A DNA stretch of 52,322 nucleotides from Treponema sp. (GCA_017629095.1 JAGBXW010000091.1:1-52322), one strand, 5' to 3'. Shown: positions 1 to 7,402, numbered from the stretch's first letter. Notes: generated from the letters alone by a model not told the origin. A program made the numbers and translations.

Positions 1-50
1 ATGTCTAGGTCTTCCCAGGGTTTGAATTTGGTGGTGGTTTGGTTCTCCAT
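1..50 (-). CDS. Partial gene, N-terminus only; possible Rpn-family nuclease/transposase-like protein
   Basis: Only the first 16 codons lie in the window; the rest runs off the left edge. The reading frame begins MENQTTTKFKPWEDLD on the minus strand. An ATG at 48-50 is preceded five bases upstream by a GGAG Shine-Dalgarno, and a TATAAT-like box lies about 30 bases further upstream. The KPWEDL stretch resembles the opening of Rpn/PD-(D/E)XK nuclease-like proteins that are abundant in treponemes, but this is recall from a very short fragment. The start is reasonably supported; the family is a guess. Confidence 0.4.
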   Translation of the reverse strand, partial: MENQTTTKFKPWEDLD

Positions 51-193
51 TCAGTCTCCGTGAAAAAGTGTTTCATATATATTATATGCTTGGAGTTGAA
101 AAAAACTGCGTGTTTGTTAGAAAATAGTTTTATTTTTTGATTCAATTGGAGACAGTCTTTCAAGGTTGGGCTTAGAAAAAGGAGTTATACGAA

Positions 194-247
194 ATGTTCC
201 AACTCTTTTTCCAATGCAGAAAGAAGTTTGACATTGTTGTCTTGTAA
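194..247 (+). CDS. Possible 17-residue small protein or leader peptide
   Basis: A short frame (MFQLFFQCRKKFDIVVL) has an AAGGAG Shine-Dalgarno at 179-184, nine bases before ATG, and is followed 25 bases later by a strong intrinsic terminator. It is the only translatable unit in the otherwise gene-free 51-345 interval that would explain a plus-strand terminator there. It could equally be a chance frame in a small untranslated RNA. No family is recognised. Confidence 0.25.
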   Translation: MFQLFFQCRKKFDIVVL

Positions 248-272
248 TTGGAGAATGATGGACAGCTTGATA

Positions 273-311
273 AGGCCAGGGAAGGTTTACGCTCCTTTCC
301 TGGCTTTTTTT
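273..311 (+). terminator. Intrinsic terminator
   Basis: The inverted repeat GCCAGGGAAGG / CCTTTCCTGGC, with one mismatch and an eight-base loop, is followed by seven T residues. The T-run is on the plus strand, so it ends a plus-strand transcript arising in 51-270, where no large gene exists. Confidence 0.75.
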
Positions 312-345
312 ATCCAGCCTTTGTCGATTCAGGCTCCTTTGGGCA

Positions 346-987
346 TTAGATGTTCCCCTTCTTGTAAAACCTGTATGAATAGAGGATTGGCAGGCTGGTA
401 AACACTATCAGCAGGGTAATCATTGCCCAGGGAAGAATGGAGTAGGGCAGCAGGGATGAAGCCATAAGCAACAGGCCTCCAATCACCCAAACCTTGCCAG
501 CAAAGCGGTGGGTGGCGTTCCAGTTGGCTTGGTTTTCCAAGGTCCATTTTAGACGAATTCCTACTATTCGGTTTTGCTGGCACTTGGGCAGGTAATTTCC
601 AATGAGTACAAATAAGGCTCCCATGGTTAAAGACACCACAAAAAGCACATTGATTTCCTTTCCCAAGGAAATGGCGTAGGTTAAGCTATTTGCCATTACA
701 GACAACAGGGGACAAATCCACAGCACAAGCCCCATCACCTTGGGACTTTGCTTTTTGTCTCGAAAGTCTTTTCGTGAGGCAAAGATACAAATTCCGTGAA
801 TGGCCAGAATAATCAGAGGCAAAACAAAGACAGCAAAGGTCTTGCTACTCCAACGGTCCGCCTCGCCATTTACTCCCCAGTGAATGGGCATAGACTCAGG
901 AAGGTTGTTCCAGACAATTAGGCCAAAAATCATAGGGGAAAGCAGTACGATACATGATAAAATAATGTTCAGTTTAGTGTGTTTCAT
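346..987 (-). CDS. SdpI-like membrane protein (DUF1648/SdpI family)
   Basis: A 213-residue integral membrane protein. The N-terminal part has a hydrophobic helix followed by a segment reading LPESMPIHWGVNGEADRWSSK, characteristic of the DUF1648 domain. The rest contains about five further hydrophobic helices and the motif VGIRLKWTLENQANWNATHRF typical of SdpI. In Bacillus SdpI gives immunity to a secreted toxin and signals to the autorepressor SdpR; here the toxin partner is not visible. The start was set at the ATG preceded by AGGAGA (codon at 985-987), rather than an in-frame ATG further upstream, because that upstream part overlaps the regulator. It overlaps the end of the ArsR gene by 14 bases, so the two are translationally coupled. 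Family confident, function inferred. Confidence 0.85.
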   Translation of the reverse strand: MKHTKLNIILSCIVLLSPMIFGLIVWNNLPESMPIHWGVNGEADRWSSKTFAVFVLPLIILAIHGICIFASRKDFRDKKQSPKVMGLVLWICPLLSVMANSLTYAISLGKEINVLFVVSLTMGALFVLIGNYLPKCQQNRIVGIRLKWTLENQANWNATHRFAGKVWVIGGLLLMASSLLPYSILPWAMITLLIVFTSLPILYSYRFYKKGNI

Positions 988-1282
988 TGGTGTCTCCTGA
1001 TAAAGTTTTTTCATGGGCATTTGTGCCTTGTAAGTGGCTAATCCACAATAAAATTTCTTCCAGTACCGAGGCATTCAGCTGATAAAAGATGAATTGTCCT
1101 TCTCTTGAGTCCCTCACTAAGTCAGCCTCCTTCAACACCGAAAGATGACGAGATATGGAGGCCCCAGTTACAGGAAATTGTTCTGTAATGTCTCCTGCCG
1201 AACGTGGGCCTTCCTTCAACAGATTTAAAATTTCCCGACGAATTGGGTCGGAAAGGGCTTTTAATGTTTGCTGTAATCCCAC
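974..1282 (-). CDS. ArsR-family transcriptional regulator (SdpR-like autorepressor)
   Basis: A 102-residue winged-helix protein. Helix-turn-helix residues ITEQFPVTGASISRHLSVLKEADLV and the wing REGQFIFYQL are clear, and the opening ALSDPIRREILNLL is standard for ArsR/SmtB. No metal-binding cysteine pair is present, which fits the SdpR branch rather than metal sensors. I chose a GTG start (1280-1282) because AAGGAG lies five bases before it; the longer frame from ATG at 1298-1300 has no Shine-Dalgarno and runs into the operator. It is first in a two-gene operon with the SdpI-like protein, and probably represses its own promoter through the palindrome just upstream. Confidence 0.85.
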   Translation of the reverse strand: MGLQQTLKALSDPIRREILNLLKEGPRSAGDITEQFPVTGASISRHLSVLKEADLVRDSREGQFIFYQLNASVLEEILLWISHLQGTNAHEKTLSGDTNETH

Positions 1283-1293
1283 AATGTCTCCTT

Positions 1294-1316
1294 TTAACAT
1301 TTAACCTAAATGTTAA
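1294..1316. promoter_or_regulatory. Palindromic operator of the ArsR-SdpI operon
   Basis: A perfect inverted repeat with 10-base arms (TTAACATTTA / TAAATGTTAA) and a 3-base centre. It overlaps the predicted transcription start, directly downstream of the -10 box, an ideal position for repression by the adjacent ArsR-type protein. The assignment to that protein is inference. Confidence 0.75.
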
Positions 1317-1320
1317 ATAT

Positions 1321-1349
1321 ATTGTAACAGTATTTTTTAAGGATGTCAA
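1321..1349 (-). promoter_or_regulatory. Sigma70-type promoter of the ArsR-SdpI operon
   Basis: Minus-strand -35 TTGACA (perfect) at 1344-1349, a 17-base spacer, and -10 TACAAT at 1321-1326. The expected start of transcription falls inside the palindromic operator. Confidence 0.8.
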
Positions 1350-1435
1350 ATTTACAAAGACGGCTCTCCTTTTAAGGAGTTTTCTCTTTACTGACAAAAT
1401 CACCTGAGCGTAGTATACTAGATTTAGGAGGAACC

Positions 1436-2911
1436 ATGTCTGAAAACAAGATTTTACCATGTTGCGTAGGCTGGGATTCTTTGACGCTCCATGGGAAATT
1501 CCATCAGTATCAGGTGAATGTGGACAAGGGTGACAGCTTGACTCACTATAGCCTTGGGGATGTGGATTGTGATGGTGAGTCAAATTCCACTGTACTCCCT
1601 TTGCCAGAAGGTGCTATCCGAGATGGAATTGAATATCCCACCTTTTGGTGCCGATTGCCTCTTTCTATCCAGCCAAACAATCGTGACCAGCGGCGGGGCT
1701 TGTATTCCATTCACACCATGGGAACCTCCCTTATCTTTCCTCTGAGCCAGAAAAATCTTGAGGTGCGACAGGAAAACAATATGCGCTCCTGTAGTGCAGG
1801 AGTGTATCTTGCAGTGGAAACCGATAGCCCCACCATTACCTTTCACTTTCGTTATCTGAATCGCAGTAATCCTGCCCAAGACGGTCGCCCCGCCTTGAAG
1901 GGTTTAGACAACAGAAGCTTTTCTGGCATCGACATTTACCAGCTAGAAAATGGAGTTCCTGTATTCAAGAAGAATCTTCGCTCCGAAAAAGGAGTGATGG
2001 AAGGCAGCTGGCACTACGAAACTGGCTTACAGGAAGGAAAACCTTGTGGTCAATTTATAGTGATGCTGCCCACCTACAATGGATTTCAGCCCCTAACTGA
2101 GGGTACTGATGAAAAAAATCCTTCAGGTTTTACCTTGGAATTTACTCCAAATTCCACCACTAGAGAATTTGAGCCCTTTGCAGAATCCTCTCGAAAACCA
2201 ATTTTGATTTATGGCACCAGCATTACCCAGGGAGATGGAGATAACGGTCTGCGTCCCGGTGCCACCTATGCTGCTCAAATCATGTGGGCTACTCAGCGGG
2301 AAGTAATAAATCTTGGGGTAGCAGGAAGTGCCCAGCTTGAGTACAAAATGGCAGACTTTTTAGCTCAAATCGAAAGTGAGGTGTTTATTCTTGATCCAGG
2401 CTGGAATCTCACTGCCTCAAGTCCTGATGCGCCCACGTGCACTGCCAACGGAGCCCCTGCCAACATCTCCAATGAAGAGGTGATGGCTCGCATTAAATAC
2501 ATGGTAGAGGCTTACCGTCAACACCATCCAGAGATTCCCATTATCATCTGTCCCAAGTATTTGAAGGAAGGGGACGGGGATGCCAATGGTGGAAAGTCTG
2601 CCTTTCCTCCCACAACTATTGCTTTGCCAGCTCAGTGGAAAAATCCCCACGGATATGTGTATTCTCGGGAAGGTTTTCTCTTGCTGAAGGCTTACTTGGA
2701 GCTAGTGGCAGCGGGAGTGAAAAACCTCCATTGGGCAGAGCAGGGGGTTACCGAGGAAAACGGAAATTGGTTGGGACAGGGCTTGACTGCTGCCAACCTT
2801 CATCCGCCAGTAGGGGGCATGACTTCCATTGCAAACTTTGTGCTACAGGCAGTAGCTCAAGCTGCACCTCAGGTATATGACGGAAAAAAACTTTCAATCC
2901 CTGCAGACTGA
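1436..2911 (+). CDS. SGNH/GDSL-family hydrolase with N-terminal beta domain
   Basis: A 491-residue protein with no signal peptide, so probably cytoplasmic. Residues 1-250 look like the SGNH-hydrolase N-terminal domain, and 255-480 form the esterase domain. The block I motif GTSITQG (260-266) carries the nucleophile Ser262, followed by NLGVAGSAQLE (block II). The C-terminal catalytic histidine is His456 in NLHP. The residue three before it is alanine, where the usual catalytic aspartate of the DxxH motif would sit. The family removes acyl groups from carbohydrates or other esters; the substrate here is unknown. The start has AGGAGG. It is followed after 39 bases by a second SGNH gene, forming a two-gene operon ending at the hairpin near 4440. 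Confidence 0.85.
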   Translation: MSENKILPCCVGWDSLTLHGKFHQYQVNVDKGDSLTHYSLGDVDCDGESNSTVLPLPEGAIRDGIEYPTFWCRLPLSIQPNNRDQRRGLYSIHTMGTSLIFPLSQKNLEVRQENNMRSCSAGVYLAVETDSPTITFHFRYLNRSNPAQDGRPALKGLDNRSFSGIDIYQLENGVPVFKKNLRSEKGVMEGSWHYETGLQEGKPCGQFIVMLPTYNGFQPLTEGTDEKNPSGFTLEFTPNSTTREFEPFAESSRKPILIYGTSITQGDGDNGLRPGATYAAQIMWATQREVINLGVAGSAQLEYKMADFLAQIESEVFILDPGWNLTASSPDAPTCTANGAPANISNEEVMARIKYMVEAYRQHHPEIPIIICPKYLKEGDGDANGGKSAFPPTTIALPAQWKNPHGYVYSREGFLLLKAYLELVAAGVKNLHWAEQGVTEENGNWLGQGLTAANLHPPVGGMTSIANFVLQAVAQAAPQVYDGKKLSIPAD

Positions 2912-2950
2912 TTGCTGTAGGAAAAACGGATATCCATAGGAGAGATAAGA

Positions 2951-4432
2951 ATGGACGCTAAAGAAAAGATTCGCATTGGATATGTAGGTTCCAGTACTTA
3001 TAACCAGCTCACTGATGGTTCTCGATTCTGTAACAAGGTAATTGATTCTGCAGGAAACCACAGCCAACGAGGATTTTTAGGTGGTGCCCTGTACAACGAA
3101 AACTGGGAACCTTCTGACGGATTTTGCTTTCAAGATTTTTCTGTAGCAGGTTTGACTACAGCCCCCGACGGAAAGCTTGAATCCACCATGGAGGCGCTTG
3201 CTCCAGCTTTGGAATGGAAGCCTAGTATCCTCTTACTACAAGTGAATCCCCACTTGGATTCCCAGCCAGAAGTCTATGTCCAGCTGATGCTCCAGGTGAT
3301 TTCCGCAATTCAGCAACAGCTTCCTGAATGTAGGCTGTACGTGATAAGTCCGCTACCAGCAGGGATTCCAAAATGTGGCCCTGTGGTGGAGCGAAGTTGT
3401 GAAATGGCAGCGAGTTTTAACATCGCTTTGAAGGAAGCTGTGGAAACAGCTTCTGGCCCAAAATTGAGCTACATTGATTTGTTGGCCACCTTAGATGAAG
3501 CTGAATGGCTCACTCTCTTGTCTGGAACTTCGGTTCTAGCCAGGACTGAGGCAAACCTAGGAAGCTACCAGTGGAAGCTGGCTCAAGGTCTTTTGTTTGG
3601 CTTCTTTGAGGATGCCGAGCAGTTGATTTATCCCGATAAGGCTCCCACTAGCTCTGGCACTGTGATTGCAGTAAGCCCCAAGGCTCGTACAGAAGGCTTG
3701 CCTCCTTCCTGTGACCCAAACCAAGGGCTTATCCGCGACCTACCAGAAGGCTGGTGGAAAACACAGCTGGATACCGGTGCAAAGCTGGGGAAGGATTGTG
3801 AGCTTATTTTTGTGGGAGACAGCATTACCCACTGGTGGACAAATCAATCCCACATTGATGATACCTACACAGCCGCTGGAAAGAATGCCTTTCACAAGTT
3901 CTTTGGAGCCTACGAAAATACCACGTTAAATCTAGGGCAGGCCAGCGACACCACCGCCGATGTTTTGTTGCGCATCCGAGAAGGGGCTTTGGGAGTAGAT
4001 CCTAAAACCTTTAATCCGAAAATGATTTCCATTCTCATCGGCACAAACAACATTGGTAATCCAAACCTCCAAAAGGAGTTTGGTGGGCCAGACAATTCTC
4101 GTCAGCTGGCTCAGGGTATTGTTCAGGTAATTTTGGATGTAAAACGCTATTGTCCAGATGCAAAGATTGTGGTAACAGGTGTGCTTCCCACCCGTATTCC
4201 CTACGATCTTACACGCAGCAAGTTGGAATATGCCAATTATCTAGTGTCACTTCAGGCTGAAAAGCTAGGCTTTATCTATTTAGACATGGCAGCAAAAATG
4301 ACCACTGCTGATGGTTCCACCATTGCTGAGTTTTACAACAAGGCTGAGTGGAATGCTGCCAGACTCCATTTATGTGAAGCAAGCTATGAACTGTGGGCCT
4401 CTCAGTTGGTGAAGTTCTTGGATGAGGCTTAG
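2951..4432 (+). CDS. Two-domain SGNH/GDSL hydrolase (PAF-acetylhydrolase-like C-terminal domain)
   Basis: A 493-residue protein. Residues 1-225 form a region resembling a degenerate SGNH fold (GYVGSSTY start, no usable catalytic set seen). Residues 270-490 form the active-looking domain: VGDSITHWW with Ser291, a block II NLGQASDTT, block III IGTNN with Asn366, and His473 in RLHL. As in the gene before it, the position three residues ahead of the histidine is alanine instead of the usual aspartate. GDSITHWW is typical of the carbohydrate-esterase/PAF-acetylhydrolase-like branch. No signal peptide is visible. The start is preceded by AGGAGA. Pairing with the upstream esterase suggests both act on the same acylated substrate in succession. 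Confidence 0.82.
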   Translation: MDAKEKIRIGYVGSSTYNQLTDGSRFCNKVIDSAGNHSQRGFLGGALYNENWEPSDGFCFQDFSVAGLTTAPDGKLESTMEALAPALEWKPSILLLQVNPHLDSQPEVYVQLMLQVISAIQQQLPECRLYVISPLPAGIPKCGPVVERSCEMAASFNIALKEAVETASGPKLSYIDLLATLDEAEWLTLLSGTSVLARTEANLGSYQWKLAQGLLFGFFEDAEQLIYPDKAPTSSGTVIAVSPKARTEGLPPSCDPNQGLIRDLPEGWWKTQLDTGAKLGKDCELIFVGDSITHWWTNQSHIDDTYTAAGKNAFHKFFGAYENTTLNLGQASDTTADVLLRIREGALGVDPKTFNPKMISILIGTNNIGNPNLQKEFGGPDNSRQLAQGIVQVILDVKRYCPDAKIVVTGVLPTRIPYDLTRSKLEYANYLVSLQAEKLGFIYLDMAAKMTTADGSTIAEFYNKAEWNAARLHLCEASYELWASQLVKFLDEA

Positions 4433-4439
4433 GTCAAGG

Positions 4440-4465
4440 AAGCTAGAGGCAGTGGTCTCTGGCTT
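4440..4465. terminator. Hairpin between the esterase operon and the CoA-binding gene
   Basis: Arms AAGCTAGAG / CTCTGGCTT (one G-U pair) around an eight-base loop, followed on the plus strand by a broken T-rich tract. It lies between converging genes and may serve both. Confidence 0.5.
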
Positions 4466-4474
4466 TCTTCAGTT

Positions 4475-4831
4475 TTATGCCTTGTAGAGTCGTAAGCCCA
4501 CCAAAAGGCAGCCTTCAATGTAAGGAATTTTATGTTCCTGTAAATATGCCACTAGCTCATCATCAAAGGCACCAGGCTGCAACACTACGGATTTGAAATC
4601 CTTTGTACATTCCTTCAGAAGCTCCAAGCCTTTTTTGGGATTAATACACAGGTCTAGCACATCAATATCACCTTCTGTCTGGTTGATTGATGTTAGTTCT
4701 TTTCCCACGCATTGCACCTTGTAGCCTGCTTCCATCATGGCTATCTTAATCTTGCAGGCAAATTTTTCTGGATTCAAGGTATCTCCCACCACCACAAAGG
4801 ATTTTTGAGCCATCACTTGCTGTAAATCCAT
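4475..4831 (-). CDS. CoA-binding (YccU-like Rossmann) domain protein
   Basis: A 118-residue single-domain protein. It matches the CoA-binding fold of succinyl-CoA synthetase alpha-like small proteins: a first strand KSFVVVGDTLNPEKFACKIKIAMMEAGY, then a middle strand IDVLDLCINPKKGLELLKEC, then KSVVLQPGAFDDELVAYLQEHKIPYIEGCLLVGL. The cysteine in EGCLLV occupies the place where the family usually has ExxCxxV. Ligand and role are unknown. The start was set at the ATG with AAGGAGG five bases before it, since in-frame codons further upstream have no Shine-Dalgarno. It is preceded by the terminator of the neighbouring small gene, so it is likely transcribed on its own. Confidence 0.8.
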   Translation of the reverse strand: MDLQQVMAQKSFVVVGDTLNPEKFACKIKIAMMEAGYKVQCVGKELTSINQTEGDIDVLDLCINPKKGLELLKECTKDFKSVVLQPGAFDDELVAYLQEHKIPYIEGCLLVGLRLYKA

Positions 4832-4897
4832 ATCTTCCTCCTTAGAATTTTCGTTGTTACATGATACCACACGGTCAGGATTTTGTCTGTGAGCTGA

Positions 4898-4924
4898 TAA
4901 AAAAAGACCCAGCAAAAAGCTGGG
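4898..4924 (-). terminator. Intrinsic terminator of the small gene ending at 4940
   Basis: CCCAGC / GCTGGG arms with a five-base loop, followed on the minus strand by TCTTTTTTT. It is placed 16 bases after the stop of the upstream minus-strand small gene. Confidence 0.85.
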
Positions 4925-4939
4925 CGTATCTAAAAAAGA

Positions 4940-5206
4940 TTATCTTCTCATGACGGAATCTACCAATTGCTTGAAATTCAAGTCCAAGTCAATTGGTGAA
5001 GGTTCAAAGTTGTCGGCAATGCAGTAGATGCCGTTTTGTTCCACAATGACACGAGCCGATTCAGCCACAGCAACAACTGGAGGTGGAGCATTAAAAAAAG
5101 TAAAACTAAAAGGACGCCCTATTTTCTGGCTAGGAAGAGTGTCGGAAGACAATCCACGAATAGGGTTAAAGGAGGGCATAAAGGATGTTTTGGCTAAAGC
5201 TTGCAT
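4940..5206 (-). CDS. Small uncharacterised protein (88 aa)
   Basis: I do not recognise a family. The frame is bracketed by good signals: a TTGATT/TATCAT promoter 42-70 bases upstream and a strong intrinsic terminator directly downstream, which argue it is expressed. The protein has no signal peptide or membrane segment. It carries a proline-rich opening (SFNPIRGLSSDTLPSQKIGRPFSF), an IIVEQNGIY-like strand segment and a basic end (VDSVMRR). Shine-Dalgarno support is weak (AGGA seven bases before ATG); an internal ATG at codon 10 is an alternative start. It has the look of a conserved spirochaetal hypothetical, but this was not checked. Confidence 0.6.
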   Translation of the reverse strand: MQALAKTSFMPSFNPIRGLSSDTLPSQKIGRPFSFTFFNAPPPVVAVAESARVIVEQNGIYCIADNFEPSPIDLDLNFKQLVDSVMRR

Positions 5207-5247
5207 GTAAGTGTCCTGAAATATAAGTTCTGTAGATTTGCGTTTTC

Positions 5248-5276
5248 ATGATACGGTGAAAATGTCTTTGAATCAA
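5248..5276 (-). promoter_or_regulatory. Promoter of the small gene at 4940-5206
   Basis: Minus-strand -35 TTGATT (5271-5276), 17-base spacer, -10 TATCAT (5248-5253). The same two hexamers and spacing occur before the second CZB chemoreceptor. Confidence 0.6.
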
Positions 5277-5330
5277 GGGGATTTTCAAACTTGTTGAATA
5301 CAACATCTCCGCAATCCTAAGGAAATAAAT

Positions 5331-5807
5331 TCACTGTCTCATCGCTAAATTATGTTCGTGCAAAATTTCAATTTTCTTAACAAAAAAATCAAGATTACTT
5401 CCAACAAAAATTGCACAATAAGCAGAAATTGCACAGGCAAAGAAACAGTAGAAAGTCACATTTAATGCAATGCTGTCTACGTACTTGGAATAGAACATAA
5501 AAAAGAGCATCCCAAGAATCATTGCAATTCCACACACAATCCATCGTCGCATGGAAATAGGTGCAACAGAAGTTTTTGCAAAATATTCGGGATCAATCTT
5601 TTGCATTAAGCTGATGATGGCTTGGGAGCTCTCTTCTGCAGGTATTGTCAGTGGTTCCTTGCAATGCTTTTCTGCCATAGTCATAAAGCGGACTTGGCTT
5701 CGACATTTTTTACAAGTCAAAAGATGAAAAGTGGTGCGGAGAGGAAGAATTTGATTTTTATCAAGCTCCAAAAACTGGTTCATTATTTCATTACATGTTT
5801 TGCTCAT
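5331..5807 (-). CDS. Anti-sigma factor with zinc-binding HxxxCxxC motif
   Basis: A 158-residue protein whose N-terminal region carries His28, Cys32 and Cys35 (HLLTCKKC), the HxxxCxxC signature of zinc-binding anti-sigma (ZAS) domains. Two membrane helices follow at about 89-108 and 115-137, so the sigma-binding part faces the cytoplasm and the protein is held in the inner membrane; there is only a short tail after the second helix, so little sensing domain outside. It starts 18 bases after the end of the ECF sigma gene with AAGGAG before its ATG, in the same operon. It presumably holds the sigma factor inactive until a membrane signal releases it. Confidence 0.85.
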   Translation of the reverse strand: MSKTCNEIMNQFLELDKNQILPLRTTFHLLTCKKCRSQVRFMTMAEKHCKEPLTIPAEESSQAIISLMQKIDPEYFAKTSVAPISMRRWIVCGIAMILGMLFFMFYSKYVDSIALNVTFYCFFACAISAYCAIFVGSNLDFFVKKIEILHEHNLAMRQ

Positions 5808-5825
5808 TTTTGCTCCTTGTGTGGG

Positions 5826-6437
5826 CTACAATCGCTGCTCTAGTTTTTCTTTTAGTAGCTTCTTTGCCCTAAAAATGTGAGACTTAACCGTGTTCAAGGG
5901 TAAGCCCGTAACTTCACAGATTTCTCCGTAGGCCATATCGTAAAAAAAATACATATCAAGACAGAGGGCGAATCGCTGGGGCAATTCCTTGATGGAGTCC
6001 CGCACCGTTTCTATGGTGAGACGGCGAATTTGCAACTCCTCTGGGGTGTAATCCCTGTCCCACAAGAGATTTTCGTCTGCCAAAGGTAAATATTCCTTTC
6101 GCCGTTTGATGGAGTTGACTGCCGTGGTGTAGGCAATACGAAACAACCATGTGGAAAATCGTGACTCACCACGAAAATCCCTGAGCTTTGTGTAGGCCTT
6201 GATGAATACATCTTGAACAAAGTCTTCCGTGTCAGCTATATTCCTGAAAAAACTCATTCCAAGTGCAGTAACTCGCCGATGGTATCGCTTTACGAGTTCT
6301 TCAAAGGCTGCAGAATTTCCTCCTGCGGCAGAGCGAACAAGAATTGCTTCTGTCTTTTCTTCCGATGACCGCAGAATGAATTTCTGGGCTTTTTCAGCAA
6401 TGGTTTCTGACAGACTAAAACTGCTACGTTTCTCCAT
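5826..6437 (-). CDS. ECF-type RNA polymerase sigma factor (sigma-70 family)
   Basis: A 203-residue sigma factor. Region 2 spans about 44-110 (FEELVKRYHRRVTALGMSFFRNIADTEDFVQDVFIKAYTKL, then FRGESRFSTWLFRIAYTTAVNSIKRRK), and region 4 about 140-200 (LPQRFALCLDMYFFYDMAYGEICEVTGLPLNTVKSHIFRAKKLLKEKL). There is no region 3, as expected for ECF factors. About 40 extra residues precede region 2. The start overlaps the end of the membrane-protein gene by 14 bases and lacks its own Shine-Dalgarno, so translation is coupled. The regulon is unknown; the operon's own promoter looks ECF-like, suggesting autoregulation. Confidence 0.92.
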   Translation of the reverse strand: MEKRSSFSLSETIAEKAQKFILRSSEEKTEAILVRSAAGGNSAAFEELVKRYHRRVTALGMSFFRNIADTEDFVQDVFIKAYTKLRDFRGESRFSTWLFRIAYTTAVNSIKRRKEYLPLADENLLWDRDYTPEELQIRRLTIETVRDSIKELPQRFALCLDMYFFYDMAYGEICEVTGLPLNTVKSHIFRAKKLLKEKLEQRL

Positions 6438-6783
6438 CAGTTTTATTGTTTGTGGGGCAGAACTTGAAGAAGACTAGGAAACTGACTCCAATGATAAAGG
6501 GCAAGAAACCTCCCAAAAGGGGATAGGAAAAACCTTGTACAATCCAGAGGAGAAGGGTGAGGACTAAACCGATTCCTGTGAGCAAAAGCCCAGTCAAAAG
6601 CGAGAATAGTTTCAAATTGAATTGTCTTGGCCGATAGGAACCTAATTTTATCTGCAAAGAAATTTCTCTGTGTCGCCACAAAAGATAAAAAAAGATAAGC
6701 ACGCCACCAATAACAATGCCTACAATAGGAATGATTGCGGCAATAATCAGTTGTGCTGCAGGTGAAACTACGGCAGTTTCCAT
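6424..6783 (-). CDS. Small membrane protein, first gene of the ECF sigma operon
   Basis: A 119-residue protein with three hydrophobic helices (about 10-35, 57-81 and 88-108) and a basic cytoplasmic loop RHREISLQIKLGSYRPRQ between the first two. I recognise no named family with certainty. The start was placed at the ATG preceded by GGAGG four bases upstream; the longer in-frame extension has no such signal. It leads the sigma/anti-sigma operon and overlaps the sigma gene, so it may sense or be controlled by the same envelope stress. Confidence 0.75.
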   Translation of the reverse strand: METAVVSPAAQLIIAAIIPIVGIVIGGVLIFFYLLWRHREISLQIKLGSYRPRQFNLKLFSLLTGLLLTGIGLVLTLLLWIVQGFSYPLLGGFLPFIIGVSFLVFFKFCPTNNKTDGET

Positions 6784-6808
6784 TATACCTCCATGTGTCT
6801 GCTTATTA

Positions 6809-6836
6809 TTTGACACGTAAACTCAAAAAAAGTTGC
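6809..6836 (-). promoter_or_regulatory. Possible ECF-type (autoregulated) promoter
   Basis: On the minus strand, GCAACTT (6830-6836) is separated by 15 bases from GTCAAA (6809-6814), about 26 bases upstream of the ATG of the sigma operon's first gene. Extracytoplasmic sigma factors often read an AAC-containing -35 element and a GTC-containing -10 element, so this may be the factor's own target. Weak evidence from one site. Confidence 0.35.
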
Positions 6837-6840
6837 AAGT

Positions 6841-7395
6841 TTATTCAAAGAAAAGATAGTCATCAAAGAAAACTGAGGAAAACTTTCCCAATACTAGTTC
6901 TTTGTTGGCTAATTCCAATAACTGACTTTTCAGCAAGTCTTCTCCCATGGCTTTAACTTGATTTGCTGTACGATTGGCAAAAAAATCCAACACAATGGTT
7001 TTAAAGTTTGCTTTTTTTGTAGTTATTTCTTCCTGAAAGGCTGGATCTGTGCTGGTATAGGAAAACCAAGGTTCCAAAATTATGAGGGCAGTAGTTTGGG
7101 TTTCTTCATCTATTTTTGTTGATATACGGAGCTCTCCAAGATTGAGGTAGGAATCAACATTTTTGGAACTTTCTTCCTGTTCTTGTTTTTTAGTCGATTT
7201 CTCTTCTTGCTGTGCTAATTGTTCTTTTTGTGCTTGCTGAATTTGTTCTTCTGGGGTGGGAATTGGCTGGGCAGGGCGAAAGGTCGCTTGCTCCTGTTGT
7301 TTTTTAGGCTTTAAGGCTATTCCTGTTCCAATGATGATGACTAAGATTATAAGGATACAAATTCCACCAAGGATTTTGTTGAGGGTGATTTTCAT
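6841..7395 (-). CDS. FliL-family flagellar basal-body-associated protein (paralogue-like)
   Basis: A 184-residue protein: one N-terminal membrane helix (about 8-28), a glutamine/glutamate-rich tether (37-78), then a FliL-type domain (85-184) reading YLNLGELRISTKID, a beta strand ALIILEPWFSY, EEITTKKANFKTIVLDFFANRTANQVKAMGEDLLKSQLLELAN and a final VFFDDYLFFE. FliL acts at the flagellar stator/basal body in the inner membrane. It is not in a flagellar operon here, which suggests a second FliL-like protein. No Shine-Dalgarno precedes the ATG; the -10 box ends seven bases before it, so the mRNA is probably leaderless. Confidence 0.75.
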   Translation of the reverse strand: MKITLNKILGGICILIILVIIIGTGIALKPKKQQEQATFRPAQPIPTPEEQIQQAQKEQLAQQEEKSTKKQEQEESSKNVDSYLNLGELRISTKIDEETQTTALIILEPWFSYTSTDPAFQEEITTKKANFKTIVLDFFANRTANQVKAMGEDLLKSQLLELANKELVLGKFSSVFFDDYLFFE

Positions 7396-7402
7396 GGGAT
7401 GC

